From Methylopila turkensis (GTDB lineage: Bacteria > Pseudomonadota > Alphaproteobacteria > Rhizobiales > Methylopilaceae): 64,000 bases of DNA. The stretch lies in assembly GCF_027922325.1 (NCBI RefSeq), contig NZ_BSFL01000003.1:558001-622000 (forward strand), read 5' to 3'. Both the position numbers and the translations under genes were made by a program. Numbering within the stretch: the stretch's first letter is position 1; each line of letters starts with the position of its first letter. Shown piece by piece: positions 1 through 7,727 of this stretch. The notes beneath the pieces are model-generated. The model saw only the letters and a program-made list of their open reading frames with translations. It had not been told where the DNA came from and did no database searches.

Positions 1-477
1 GGGCGGCCGTTCCGGTTCCCCGGAAGCGAGACGCAATGGCGCAGCCTCACCGACATGACCGACGCGCGCCTGCTCGCCCGCCACATGCTGTGGGCGACCG
101 AGACGCCCGCCGCCGCGAACGAGGACTTCAACGTCGTGAACGGCGACGTCTTCCGCTGGAGCTGGATGTGGGAGCGCATCGCGGCGTGGTTCGAGCTCGA
201 AGCCGCGCCGTTCGACGGCGTGGTGCGGCCGCTGGAGGAGCAGATGGCGGACGACGCGGTCGTCTGGCGCGACATCGCCGCGCGGAGCGGTCTCGCGGAG
301 CCCGACCTCGGGCGGCTGGTCTCGCCATGGCACACCGACGCCGACCTCGGCCGCCCCATCGAGGTCGTCACCGACATGTCGAAGAGCCGCCGCCTTGGCT
401 TTTCCCTCTATCAGCCGACCGACGACGCCTTCTACGCGCTGTTCGAGCGGCTGCGCAGCGACCGGCTCATTCCGTAA
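1..477 (+). CDS. SDR-family NAD(P)-dependent oxidoreductase, 3' end only
   Basis: The frame is open from the first base and ends at TAA 475-477, so only the C-terminal ~158 residues are in the window. The segment (FPGSETQWRSLTD near the start, then the ATETPAAANEDFNVVNGDVFRW stretch and WERIAAWF) resembles the substrate-binding end of extended short-chain dehydrogenases of the progesterone-5-beta-reductase/iridoid-synthase-like (PRISE) group. These reduce enones with NAD(P)H. The Rossmann nucleotide-binding half is outside the window, so cofactor use cannot be checked. The internal ATG at 55 is not the gene start, because homology-like sequence precedes it. Family call is moderately sure; substrate is unknown. 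Confidence 0.7.
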   Translation, partial: GRPFRFPGSETQWRSLTDMTDARLLARHMLWATETPAAANEDFNVVNGDVFRWSWMWERIAAWFELEAAPFDGVVRPLEEQMADDAVVWRDIAARSGLAEPDLGRLVSPWHTDADLGRPIEVVTDMSKSRRLGFSLYQPTDDAFYALFERLRSDRLIP

Positions 478-578
478 GGGCGCCAGGAGCGCGGCGTGCT
501 GTTCCGGCGCGTCGCGCTCCCGAATGCGTCGGCGCCGTGGGGGCTGCGCGGCGCGCGCGGGCGCCTTAAGTTTTGGGC

Positions 579-1025
579 ATGACCCAGACCTCGCCCGACG
601 CCATCCGCCAGATCCTCAGCTCCGTCCGCACCATCGCGGTGGTCGGGGCGAGCCCCAATCCCTCGCGCGACAGCCACATCGTCGCCGCCTTCCTCGCCGC
701 CCGCGGCTACCGCGTGTTTCCGGTCAATCCCGGCCACGGCGGCAAGGAGATCGCGGGCCTCATGACCTACGCCTCGCTCGCTGAGGTTCCGGAGCCGATC
801 GACATGGTCGACGTGTTCCGCGCCTCCGAGCACGTGCCGGCGGTGCTGGAGGAGACGCTCGCGCTGGCCAACAGGCCTGGCGTGTTCTGGACCCAGCTCG
901 GCGTCCGGGACGACGCCTCGGCGGCGCGCGCCGAAGCCGCAGGCCTCGCGGTGGTGATGGACCGCTGCCCCAAGATCGAGATCGCGGAGCTCGGCCTGCC
1001 GCGGCGGTCGCCGGAGCCCGGTTGA
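579..1025 (+). CDS. CoA-binding domain protein (YccU-like)
   Basis: The 148-residue protein is a single Rossmann-like CoA-binding domain. It has the N-terminal nucleotide-binding signature TIAVVGASPNPSRDSH at about residues 17-32, then YRVFPVNPGH, and the terminal VVMDRCPKIE block typical of the small soluble YccU/CoA-binding family. Usual length for the family is 135-150 residues. ATG at 579 is preferred over TTG at 575 region because it starts at the conserved MTQTSPDAIRQIL region. Members bind CoA or acyl-CoA, but no precise cellular role is established. It lies in front of the O-acetylhomoserine sulfhydrylase gene on the same strand with an 85-base gap. In Rhizobiales these two genes are often neighbours (from memory). 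Confidence 0.85.
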   Translation: MTQTSPDAIRQILSSVRTIAVVGASPNPSRDSHIVAAFLAARGYRVFPVNPGHGGKEIAGLMTYASLAEVPEPIDMVDVFRASEHVPAVLEETLALANRPGVFWTQLGVRDDASAARAEAAGLAVVMDRCPKIEIAELGLPRRSPEPG

Positions 1026-1060
1026 CGAGGGTTCATTCTACCAGAATGATGGATTAACCT

Positions 1061-1081
1061 CGCGTCACCGAAATTGACGCG
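1061..1081 (+). promoter_or_regulatory. Stem-loop in the leader of the sulfhydrylase gene
   Basis: A perfect 7-bp stem (CGCGTCA 1061-1067 and TGACGCG 1075-1081) with a 7-base loop lies 30 bases before the start codon. A second inverted repeat (CATTCT / AGAATG) lies just upstream at about 1033-1048. There is no U-tract, so this is not a normal terminator. I tried to fit a SAM-II riboswitch, common before met genes in alphaproteobacteria, and could not match its conserved core. The role is unknown. Confidence 0.35.
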
Positions 1082-1110
1082 AAATTGCAGCAAGATTGCA
1101 GGGGAATTTC

Positions 1111-2409
1111 ATGTCGGACGACGTTGAGGGCGCGAACGGCCCCGGCTTCGCGACGCTCGCGGTGCACGCAGGAGCGCAGCCCGATCCGGCCACCGGCGCC
1201 CGCGCCACCCCGATCTACCAGACCACCTCCTTCGTGTTCGACGACGTCGACCACGCCGCCGCGCTGTTCGGCCTGCAGGCGTTCGGCAACATCTACAGCC
1301 GCATCACCAACCCCACCAACGCCGTGCTGGAGGAGCGGATCGCCGCGCTCGAAGGCGGCACGGCGGCGCTCGCGGTCGCCTCCGGCCACGCGGCGCAACT
1401 GCTGGTGTTCCACACCCTGCTCACCCCCGGCGACGAGTTCGTCGCCGCGCGCCGGCTCTACGGCGGCTCGATCAACCAATTCGGCCATGCTTTCAAGAGC
1501 TTCGGCTGGAACGTGGTCTGGGCCGACAGCGAGGATCCTGAGGCCTTCGCGCGCGCCGTGACGCCGCGGACGAAAGCGATCTTCGTGGAGTCGATCGCCA
1601 ATCCCGGCGGCTCGATCACCGACCTCGAGCCGATCTCCCGGGTCGCCCAGGACGCCGGCGTTCCCCTGATCGTCGACAACACGCTCGCGACGCCGTACCT
1701 CGTCCGACCGTTCGAGCACGGCGCCGACATCGTGGTTCATTCCGCCACCAAGTTCCTGGGCGGCCACGGCAACTCGATCGGCGGCCTGATCGTCGACGGC
1801 GGCTCGTTCGACTGGCTTGGCTCGGGGCGCTACCCGTTCCTCAGCGAGCCTCGCCCGGAATATGGCGGCCTGACGATCGGCCGGAGTTTCGGCAACTTCG
1901 CCTTCGCGATCGCCGCCCGTGTCCTGTCGCTCCGCGATCTCGGCCCGGCGCTCGCGCCGTTCAACGCCTTCCTGTTGCTGACGGGAATCGAAACCCTGCC
2001 GCTCCGGATGCGCGCCCACAGCGACAACGCCCTCAAGGTCGCCACCTTTCTAGAGAGTCACGACAAGGTCGCCTGGGTGAGCTACGCCGGGCTCGCCTCC
2101 CATCCCCATCACGCGCTCGCGCAGAAATACGCGCCGCGCGGTGCCGGGGCGGTGCTCACCTTCGGCCTCAAGGGCGGCCACGAGGCGGGCGTCGCGCTGG
2201 TGTCGAACGTCAGGCTGCTGTCCCACCTCGCAAACGTGGGCGACACGCGCTCGCTGATCATCCATCCGGCCTCGACCACGCATCGTCAGCTCAGCGAGGA
2301 TCAGAAAATCGCGGCCGGAGCCGGCCCCGACGTCGTGCGCCTCTCGGTCGGAATCGAGGACGCCGACGACATCGTCGCCGACCTCGAGCAGGCGCTCGCT
2401 GCGGTCTGA
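1111..2409 (+). CDS. metY: O-acetylhomoserine aminocarboxypropyltransferase (sulfhydrylase)
   Basis: This PLP enzyme makes homocysteine (or methionine) from O-acetylhomoserine and sulfide (or methanethiol), in the cytoplasm, for direct-sulfhydrylation methionine synthesis. The Cys/Met metabolism family is clear: YSRITNPTN near residue 66, VDNTLATPYL, and the PLP-lysine motif HSATKFLGGHG with the Schiff-base lysine at about residue 214. Length of 432 residues fits the 420-435 typical of MetY. The ATG at 1111 was chosen because AGGGGAA lies 5-11 bases upstream, rather than the TTG at 1096. The sulfate uptake genes at 28.8-32.7 kb would supply its sulfide. MetY and MetZ are hard to separate by eye; length and start favour MetY. 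Confidence 0.9.
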   Translation: MSDDVEGANGPGFATLAVHAGAQPDPATGARATPIYQTTSFVFDDVDHAAALFGLQAFGNIYSRITNPTNAVLEERIAALEGGTAALAVASGHAAQLLVFHTLLTPGDEFVAARRLYGGSINQFGHAFKSFGWNVVWADSEDPEAFARAVTPRTKAIFVESIANPGGSITDLEPISRVAQDAGVPLIVDNTLATPYLVRPFEHGADIVVHSATKFLGGHGNSIGGLIVDGGSFDWLGSGRYPFLSEPRPEYGGLTIGRSFGNFAFAIAARVLSLRDLGPALAPFNAFLLLTGIETLPLRMRAHSDNALKVATFLESHDKVAWVSYAGLASHPHHALAQKYAPRGAGAVLTFGLKGGHEAGVALVSNVRLLSHLANVGDTRSLIIHPASTTHRQLSEDQKIAAGAGPDVVRLSVGIEDADDIVADLEQALAAV

Positions 2410-2411
2410 GA

Positions 2412-3518
2412 TCAGGCGGTCGCCCGGACCACGCCGGATACGCCGGGCGCGATCCCGGCGCGCTCCCGCGCCGCGCGTTCGTGCAGAATCCCGGCGTTCA
2501 TCACGGCGAGCCCCAGCACGACGACCGCTCCGAACTGGTGGGCGAGACCGGCCCAAAGCGGCACCACCAGCACCAGGGCAGCCACGCCGAGCGCCGCCTG
2601 CACGATCATGAGATGCGCCAGCGCAATCGCGCGCGTCCGCACTCTTCGGCACAAGCCGGCGCGCGCCACGGCGACTGCGTAGGCGATCGTCGCGGCGAGC
2701 AGCACATAGGCGCCGATCCGGTGGTTGAGCTGCACAAGCGCAACGTTGTCGACGAAGTTCTCCCACCAGGGCGTGACCGCGAACAAGGTCGAAGCCGAGG
2801 GCGCGAGGCCGCCGTCCATCAACGGCCAGGTGTTGAAGGTAAAGCCGGCGCGGGAGCCGGCGACCAGACCGCCCAACAGGATCTGCACGAAGGACAGCCC
2901 GAGCACGGCGTAAGCGCCGGCGCGAAGCCGGCCCGGCGTCAGGGCGCCGTCGCGCCCGAACTGGCGCAGATGGACGAGAAACAGGACAATGCTGGCGAAG
3001 AAGATCAGCGCCAGCCCGAGATGCAGCGTCAGCTTGATCGGCGCGACCGCCGTCATCCCCGGCTGCAGGCCGGACGCCACCATGATCCAGCCGACCGCGC
3101 CCTGCATTCCGAGCAGCAGCCCCATGCCAAATAGCGTCAGGCCCTCCGTCAGCGAGACACGGCGCGTCACGGCCGCGAAAGCCAGACCGAGGGCGAACAC
3201 GAGCCCGATCGCCCGGCCGAGCTGGCGGTGGCCCCACTCCCACCAGTAGATGAACTGGAACTCCCCGAGCGACATGCCCTCGTTCAAGAGCTTGTACTGG
3301 GGGCTGGCGCGATACTTGTCGAACTCGAGGGCCCAGGCCGCCTCGCCGATCGGCGGAATGGCGCCCGTCACCGGCCGCCATTCGGTGATCGAAAGACCCG
3401 AGCCCGTCAGGCGCGTGGCGCCGCCGACGACCACCATCAGCGCGACCATCAGAAGCGTGAGGATGAGCCAGCCGCGAACGAAACGGCGCGGACGATCGGC
3501 GAAGGGCTGGTCCGGCAT
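2412..3518 (-). CDS. ctaA: Heme A synthase (COX15/CtaA)
   Basis: This integral membrane monooxygenase oxidises the C8 methyl of heme O to a formyl group, giving heme A for aa3-type cytochrome oxidases. The 368-residue protein has eight hydrophobic segments and the family's conserved histidines in HRQLGR (~residue 97), LHLGL (~166), LNHRIGAY and AHQFGA. The N-terminal GGATRLTGSGLSITEWRPVTG is diagnostic of the type-2 COX15 family of alphaproteobacteria and mitochondria. It ends two bases from the convergent metY stop, so the genes are tail to tail. Start ATG follows a normal non-cleaved N-terminus leading into TM1. Identification is firm. Confidence 0.95.
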   Translation of the reverse strand: MPDQPFADRPRRFVRGWLILTLLMVALMVVVGGATRLTGSGLSITEWRPVTGAIPPIGEAAWALEFDKYRASPQYKLLNEGMSLGEFQFIYWWEWGHRQLGRAIGLVFALGLAFAAVTRRVSLTEGLTLFGMGLLLGMQGAVGWIMVASGLQPGMTAVAPIKLTLHLGLALIFFASIVLFLVHLRQFGRDGALTPGRLRAGAYAVLGLSFVQILLGGLVAGSRAGFTFNTWPLMDGGLAPSASTLFAVTPWWENFVDNVALVQLNHRIGAYVLLAATIAYAVAVARAGLCRRVRTRAIALAHLMIVQAALGVAALVLVVPLWAGLAHQFGAVVVLGLAVMNAGILHERAARERAGIAPGVSGVVRATA

Positions 3519-3663
3519 GAGTGGCGGCTCCTCGGGCGTGTTGCGCCAAGACGGTCGCAGCTAAGGTCGCGGCTGTTGATCACGCGACGTCGGAGCGCTT
3601 TAAGTCCGAAACGGCGGCGCGGGCAAGGCGACGTCGCGCCCCAGCAGGCACGGATGACAGAGA

Positions 3664-3870
3664 ATGCCGCCTCGCATCAAAAAGTTGATCGGAACCGTGG
3701 CGTTGGTGATCGGCGTCTCGCTGTACGCGCTGATCGTCATGTTCGTAGGCCAATTGAAGCTCGCCGGAGCGCATCCGGCCGCCCAGCTTGCCTTCTTCGC
3801 CTTCTTCGGCCTGATCTGGGTGATCCCGGCCGGGCTCCTGATCCGCTGGATGGAGCGTCCCGGCCGCTGA
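3664..3870 (+). CDS. DUF2842 small membrane protein
   Basis: A 68-residue protein with two membrane spans (about residues 8-30 and 40-58). It starts MPPRIKKLIGT and ends LIRWMERPGR. The basic N-terminus, Y-A-L-I turn, and the WVIPAGLLIRWM terminus match the short alphaproteobacterial DUF2842 family, which has no known function. It is divergent from ctaA (145-base gap) and ends six bases from the stop of the convergent deacetylase gene. Such proteins are common near cytochrome oxidase assembly genes, but that link is only contextual. Confidence 0.85.
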   Translation: MPPRIKKLIGTVALVIGVSLYALIVMFVGQLKLAGAHPAAQLAFFAFFGLIWVIPAGLLIRWMERPGR

Positions 3871-3876
3871 GAACGG

Positions 3877-4923
3877 TCACCGGTGGCGCAGAGCGCGGAG
3901 CCCAAGGAATGGCGTGCCGGAGAGCAACGCGTCGATCGCGGCCGGCGTCTGAAAATGGCCGTTCAGCGACACGCGCGGCAAGGCTGTCGCCATTGCGGCG
4001 TGCGCTTTCGTCAGGTGTCCAGGCCTCGTGGTGACGGCGGTTGTGAAGCCAAGTTCGGCCGCGATCGCATAGTCCCGCGGCCCGGCCGCTGAACGGTCGC
4101 CGACGGGATAGGCGAAATGCGAAGCCTCGAGTCCGAGCTCACGCTGGATCGCGTCACGGCCTTCCGCCATCTCGTCGCGCGCTCCCGCATCGTCGAGCTT
4201 GGCCAAGATCGGATGGCTTACGGTGTGCGCCCCGATGGCGATCAGCGGGTGGCGCGAGACCGCCCTGAGCTCTTCCCAGCTCATGCAGAGCTCCCGCGCG
4301 AAGCCTAGCGGATCAACCGTCTGGCCGTCGCCGAGACGCCGAACCTCGTTCAGCAGCGTGTCGTAGGGACCGGCGCGAAGTCGCCAGTAGATCGCGTTCC
4401 ACGCCTCCTGCTTGGCGGCGTCCGAACCGGTGTCGACCACGGCCTCGCCGCGGCCGAGATCGACATACACGCGCCGCGCCCGGGAGATCGCCTCCTCGAG
4501 CGCGAGCCACCAGATCTCGCCGGTATGGCTGGCAAAGCGCGAGGTCACGTACAAAGTCGCAGGAGCGCCATGGCGCTCTAGGATCGGAAGCGCGTTGTCC
4601 CGGACGTCGCGATAGCCGTCGTCGAAGGTCAGGTGCAGGAACGGCCGATAGGACACGCCGGTCGTCACGCGGCGCCAGGCCTCGTCCAGCGAGACGAAGT
4701 CGAAGCCGAGCGCCCGGGCGCGGGTGAGCGTCAGATCCAGGAACTCCGGCGTGATCTCGAGCAGCCGGTTCGGCGCGAAACCCTTTTCCGCCCAAGGCCT
4801 TACATGGTGCAGCGTCAGCACCGCGCCGAGCCCCTGCGCCCTGGAGCGGAGCGCGCGGTTCGCGCCCGAGCGGTCCAACGCCGCAAAGGTCGCGCGGATG
4901 AACGTCGTGCGAACCCCAGCCAT
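3877..4923 (-). CDS. Polysaccharide deacetylase family protein (NodB homology domain)
   Basis: A 348-residue carbohydrate esterase family 4 protein. The NodB motifs are visible: LTFDDG with the paired aspartates at about residues 101-102, and GAHTVSHPIL with the metal-binding H-x3-H pair. A later AYPVGD motif follows. Such enzymes remove N- or O-acetyl groups from polysaccharides using a divalent metal. No signal peptide is evident, and the N-terminal arginine-rich helix is typical of rhizobial members. I used ATG 4923 rather than the TTG at 4959; the ATG follows a purine-rich GGTGGGA and gives the usual start MAGVRTTF. The closeness to exopolysaccharide genes 3 kb away suggests surface-sugar modification. 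Confidence 0.85.
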   Translation of the reverse strand: MAGVRTTFIRATFAALDRSGANRALRSRAQGLGAVLTLHHVRPWAEKGFAPNRLLEITPEFLDLTLTRARALGFDFVSLDEAWRRVTTGVSYRPFLHLTFDDGYRDVRDNALPILERHGAPATLYVTSRFASHTGEIWWLALEEAISRARRVYVDLGRGEAVVDTGSDAAKQEAWNAIYWRLRAGPYDTLLNEVRRLGDGQTVDPLGFARELCMSWEELRAVSRHPLIAIGAHTVSHPILAKLDDAGARDEMAEGRDAIQRELGLEASHFAYPVGDRSAAGPRDYAIAAELGFTTAVTTRPGHLTKAHAAMATALPRVSLNGHFQTPAAIDALLSGTPFLGLRALRHR

Positions 4924-5009
4924 TCCCACCCGATTCGATCGCCCCTGCAAGATCCGCAACGTCGGTGAAACTGGTGAAAAAACGGTTCATCCGGTCGGGC
5001 GACATTAAC

Positions 5010-5028
5010 CCAAAACCGCCCGTTTTGG
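5010..5028. repeat. Inverted repeat in deacetylase/tad intergenic region
   Basis: A perfect 7-bp stem (CCAAAAC / GTTTTGG) with a 5-base loop sits in the 228-base divergent gap between the deacetylase gene and the pilus genes. No T-tract follows. It may be an operator for either divergent promoter; I see no other distinct feature in this gap. Confidence 0.3.
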
Positions 5029-5151
5029 TGAACGAAGGGCAAATATCGGGGTGAAGAAATACGTCAATATTTACGGAGACCACTTCACCAGTCGTACAGA
5101 CTTCCATGTCTATACATAGCGATGAGATTTTCGGTCGGATCGCCAATCGCC

Positions 5152-5730
5152 ATGACGAAGCGCCTAGCAGCACGACTGGCCCGCCGGTTCCGCGCGGATC
5201 GAAGCGGCTCGACGGCGATCGAGTTCGCCCTGATCGCGCCGCCGCTGGTGCTGTTCACGGTCGGCATCGTCGAAGTCGGCATCATGGTCGCCGGCCAGCA
5301 GGCGCTCGAGGACGCCGTCTTCATCGCCACCCGCACGAGCAAGACCGGCTATGTGGCGTCAGGTTCGACCCAGCAGGCGGACATCAACGCCGCGATCCGC
5401 AAGGCCGCCGGCGCGCTGCTCGATCCCGCGAAGATCGTCGTCACCAGCAAGGCCTACGAAGACTTCTCGAACATCGGGCAGCCGGAACCGTTCACGGACC
5501 TCAACAAGAACGGCGTGCGCGACGCGCTCGAGCCGTTCACCGACGTCAACGGCAACGGCGTCTACGACACCGACCAGGGCCGATCCGGCTCGGGAAGCTC
5601 CAGCGAGATCGTTCTGTTCACGGCCACCTATCCCTGGCCGCTGCACACGCCGCTGATCGCGCAGATCGTTGGCAAGAACGGGACCTACGAACTGAAGGCA
5701 AGCTCCGCCGTCAAGAACGAGCCCTACTGA
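5152..5730 (+). CDS. TadE-family pilus assembly protein with two calcium-loop-like motifs
   Basis: A 192-residue TadE-like protein: basic N-terminus, then GSTAIEFALIAPPLVLFTVGIVE-type pseudopilin helix at about residues 19-42 with the conserved glutamate of AIEFAL. TadE/TadF/TadG are minor pilins or anchors of the Tad (tight adherence) pilus in the inner membrane/periplasm. Unusual for so small a protein, it has two D-x-N-x-N-G-x-x-D loops (about residues 116-124 and 131-139), like dockerin or EF-hand calcium loops. ATG 5152 was preferred over 5122 because it puts the short basic head directly before the pseudopilin helix. The stop overlaps the start of the next gene by one base, implying co-translation. 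Confidence 0.85.
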   Translation: MTKRLAARLARRFRADRSGSTAIEFALIAPPLVLFTVGIVEVGIMVAGQQALEDAVFIATRTSKTGYVASGSTQQADINAAIRKAAGALLDPAKIVVTSKAYEDFSNIGQPEPFTDLNKNGVRDALEPFTDVNGNGVYDTDQGRSGSGSSSEIVLFTATYPWPLHTPLIAQIVGKNGTYELKASSAVKNEPY

Positions 5731-6299
5731 TGCGCGCCCGTCGTCTGCTTGATCGCATCCGCCAGCTTCGCCGGTCCGAATCCGGGGTCGCCGCCGTCGA
5801 GTTCGCGCTCGCCGCGCCGATGCTGACGATCCTGACCCTCGGCGGCCTCGACGTCGCGCGCTACGCGCTGACGGTCAACAAGGTCATGAAGGTCGGCTTT
5901 TCGGTCTCCGACGTCACGGCCCAGTACGACTCGCTGTCGGCCCAGGCGCTTAGCCAGGTGTTCAGGATCAGCAGCCAGAACCTGCCCGGCTACGTCTCCG
6001 GCAGCACCGGCGTCACGATCCTGAGCTCCGTGCAACTCGACAGCGCCAACAATCCAAAGGTCGTCTGGCAGTGCTTCTCGTCCGCGGGAGGCGCCTGGAC
6101 CAGCAAGATCGGAACCGCCGGCGGCACGGCGACGATGGACAAGACCCTGCTCGCCGACAGCAAGGACAATCTGATCTACTCGGAAGTCTACTACAAGTTC
6201 ACGCCGATGTTCACGGTGTTCTTCACCGGGGCCTTCGACATTTACTCCAAGGCGCTCTACCGACCCCGGCTCGGCGCCCTCACCACCAAGCCATGTTGA
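5730..6299 (+). CDS. TadE/TadG-like pilus assembly protein
   Basis: A 189-residue protein with the TadE signature SGVAAVEFALAAPMLTILTLGGLDVAR at about residues 17-44, including the pseudopilin glutamate, followed by a periplasmic domain with one internal cysteine (WQCFSS) and a C-terminal cysteine. It is the second of three linked tad-type genes. The ATG at 5730 shares its A with the TGA of the previous gene, so translation is probably coupled. It could be called TadF, but the subfamily names are not reliable at this distance. Confidence 0.82.
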   Translation: MRARRLLDRIRQLRRSESGVAAVEFALAAPMLTILTLGGLDVARYALTVNKVMKVGFSVSDVTAQYDSLSAQALSQVFRISSQNLPGYVSGSTGVTILSSVQLDSANNPKVVWQCFSSAGGAWTSKIGTAGGTATMDKTLLADSKDNLIYSEVYYKFTPMFTVFFTGAFDIYSKALYRPRLGALTTKPC

Positions 6300-6303
6300 C
6301 ATC

Positions 6304-7674
6304 ATGCGCGCTCCCCGCATCGCCTGCCGCGGTCTGATCCGCCGGTTCAAGCGCTCCGACCACGGCTCCGTCGCGCCGATCATCGGCCTGATGGTGCTCG
6401 TGCTGATCGGCTGCATCGGCATAGGCATCGACACCGGCCGCTCCGTCGTCGTGCGGGCCCGCCTGGTCGACGCGCTCGATTCGGCGGGACTTGCGGTCGC
6501 CGCCCGCATGAGCACCGCTGACTTCAACGCCGACGCGAAGAAGTTCGTCGCCGCGAACTTCGCTGCGAATTTCGCCGGCGCGACGGTGACCGACGTCACC
6601 GCGGTCCCCAATTCGGACAAAACGGTCATTTCCCTGACCGCCACGGCGACGATGCCGACGGCGTTCATGAAGCTCCTTCCCGGCGGCACCGAAGTCGTGA
6701 CGGTGAAGGCGACGTCGGAGGTGACGCGCGCCGCCGCCGGTCTCGAACTGGTCATGGTGCTCGACAACACCGGCTCGATGGACGACAGCGGGAGCATGCC
6801 CAGCCTGAAGTCGGCGGCGAAGGGGCTGCTCGACCAGGTCTTCGGCAGCGACGCGGTGGCGAAGAACCTTTATGTCGGCCTCGTTCCATTCTCGCACACG
6901 GTTAGCATCGGAGCGTCGCGGATCGCCTGGACCGATGCGACGGCGGGGTATCCGGCGTCCTGGAAGGGCTGCGTGATGGCGCGCGGCGACAACCTCGATA
7001 CGACCGACGACCCTCCTGTGCTGACGGACAAGAAGAAGCTCTTCAAAGCCTACAACTACCCGTATACCGGCGGCGGTAGCTGGCTCGACCAGTACCTTTA
7101 TCAGGCGTACGGCGGCGGCAACCGCTTCTGCCCTCAGGCCGTCACGCCTATGACGAACGTCAAGAGCAAGGTCGTGACGGCGATCAACGCCCTCACCGCT
7201 GACGGCAACACGCACATCAATCTCGGCGCGGTCTGGGGCTGGCGCATGCTGTCGCCGCGCTGGCGAGGGTATTGGGACGGCGACATGTTGCTCAACAGCC
7301 TGCCACTCGACTACGGCACCAAGCGCATGACAAAGGCCGTCGTTCTGATGACGGACGGCGACAACACCATGAGCAGCTCGGTCTATACGGCCTACAGCTG
7401 GCTCAGCGACGGCAAGCTGGCCGGCAAGACCGGCGCGGGCGCGGCGAAACTCGAGCTCGACGCACGACTGGCCTCGGTGTGCGGCAGCATGAAGGCTCAG
7501 GGGATCGTCGTCTACGCCGTGGCGTTCGACAATCCCGAGCCTACGACCAAGTCGATGTTGCAGGCCTGCGCGACGAGCACGTCGTATTATTTCGACGCTG
7601 GTAGCCAAGCTGAACTGATCGCCTCGTTCAAGACGATCGGAGACTCTCTGTCGAACCTGCGCGTTAGCCGTTAA
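6304..7674 (+). CDS. TadG-like pilus assembly protein with von Willebrand A domain
   Basis: A 456-residue protein. The N-terminal Tad-type segment GSVAPIIGLMVLVLIGCIGIGIDTGR (about residues 21-46) anchors it in the inner membrane. A VWA domain follows with a MIDAS-type motif DNTGSM starting at D154 and later VVLMTDGDN. The domain binds a metal ion and usually mediates protein contact. TadG homologues like this are found with the TadE pair in Tad loci and are thought to anchor or assemble the pilus. No flp pilin, ATPase (tadA) or secretin gene is in the window, so the main tad locus must be elsewhere. It starts 5 bases after the previous stop. Confidence 0.87.
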   Translation: MRAPRIACRGLIRRFKRSDHGSVAPIIGLMVLVLIGCIGIGIDTGRSVVVRARLVDALDSAGLAVAARMSTADFNADAKKFVAANFAANFAGATVTDVTAVPNSDKTVISLTATATMPTAFMKLLPGGTEVVTVKATSEVTRAAAGLELVMVLDNTGSMDDSGSMPSLKSAAKGLLDQVFGSDAVAKNLYVGLVPFSHTVSIGASRIAWTDATAGYPASWKGCVMARGDNLDTTDDPPVLTDKKKLFKAYNYPYTGGGSWLDQYLYQAYGGGNRFCPQAVTPMTNVKSKVVTAINALTADGNTHINLGAVWGWRMLSPRWRGYWDGDMLLNSLPLDYGTKRMTKAVVLMTDGDNTMSSSVYTAYSWLSDGKLAGKTGAGAAKLELDARLASVCGSMKAQGIVVYAVAFDNPEPTTKSMLQACATSTSYYFDAGSQAELIASFKTIGDSLSNLRVSR

Positions 7675-7727
7675 CGGCCGGCGTGCAAGTCTGCGCGCCG
7701 ACAAGGCCAAAGCCGACGAGGCTGGGA

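Noticed and set aside
1026..1110. SAM-II riboswitch before the sulfhydrylase gene
   Set aside because: SAM-II elements are common before met genes in this class, but the conserved pseudoknot core could not be matched here, only two simple hairpins. A covariance search would settle it.
5122..7674. Complete Tad pilus locus
   Set aside because: Only TadE/TadG-type genes are present; no flp pilin, prepilin peptidase, secretin or ATPase genes are found in the window.
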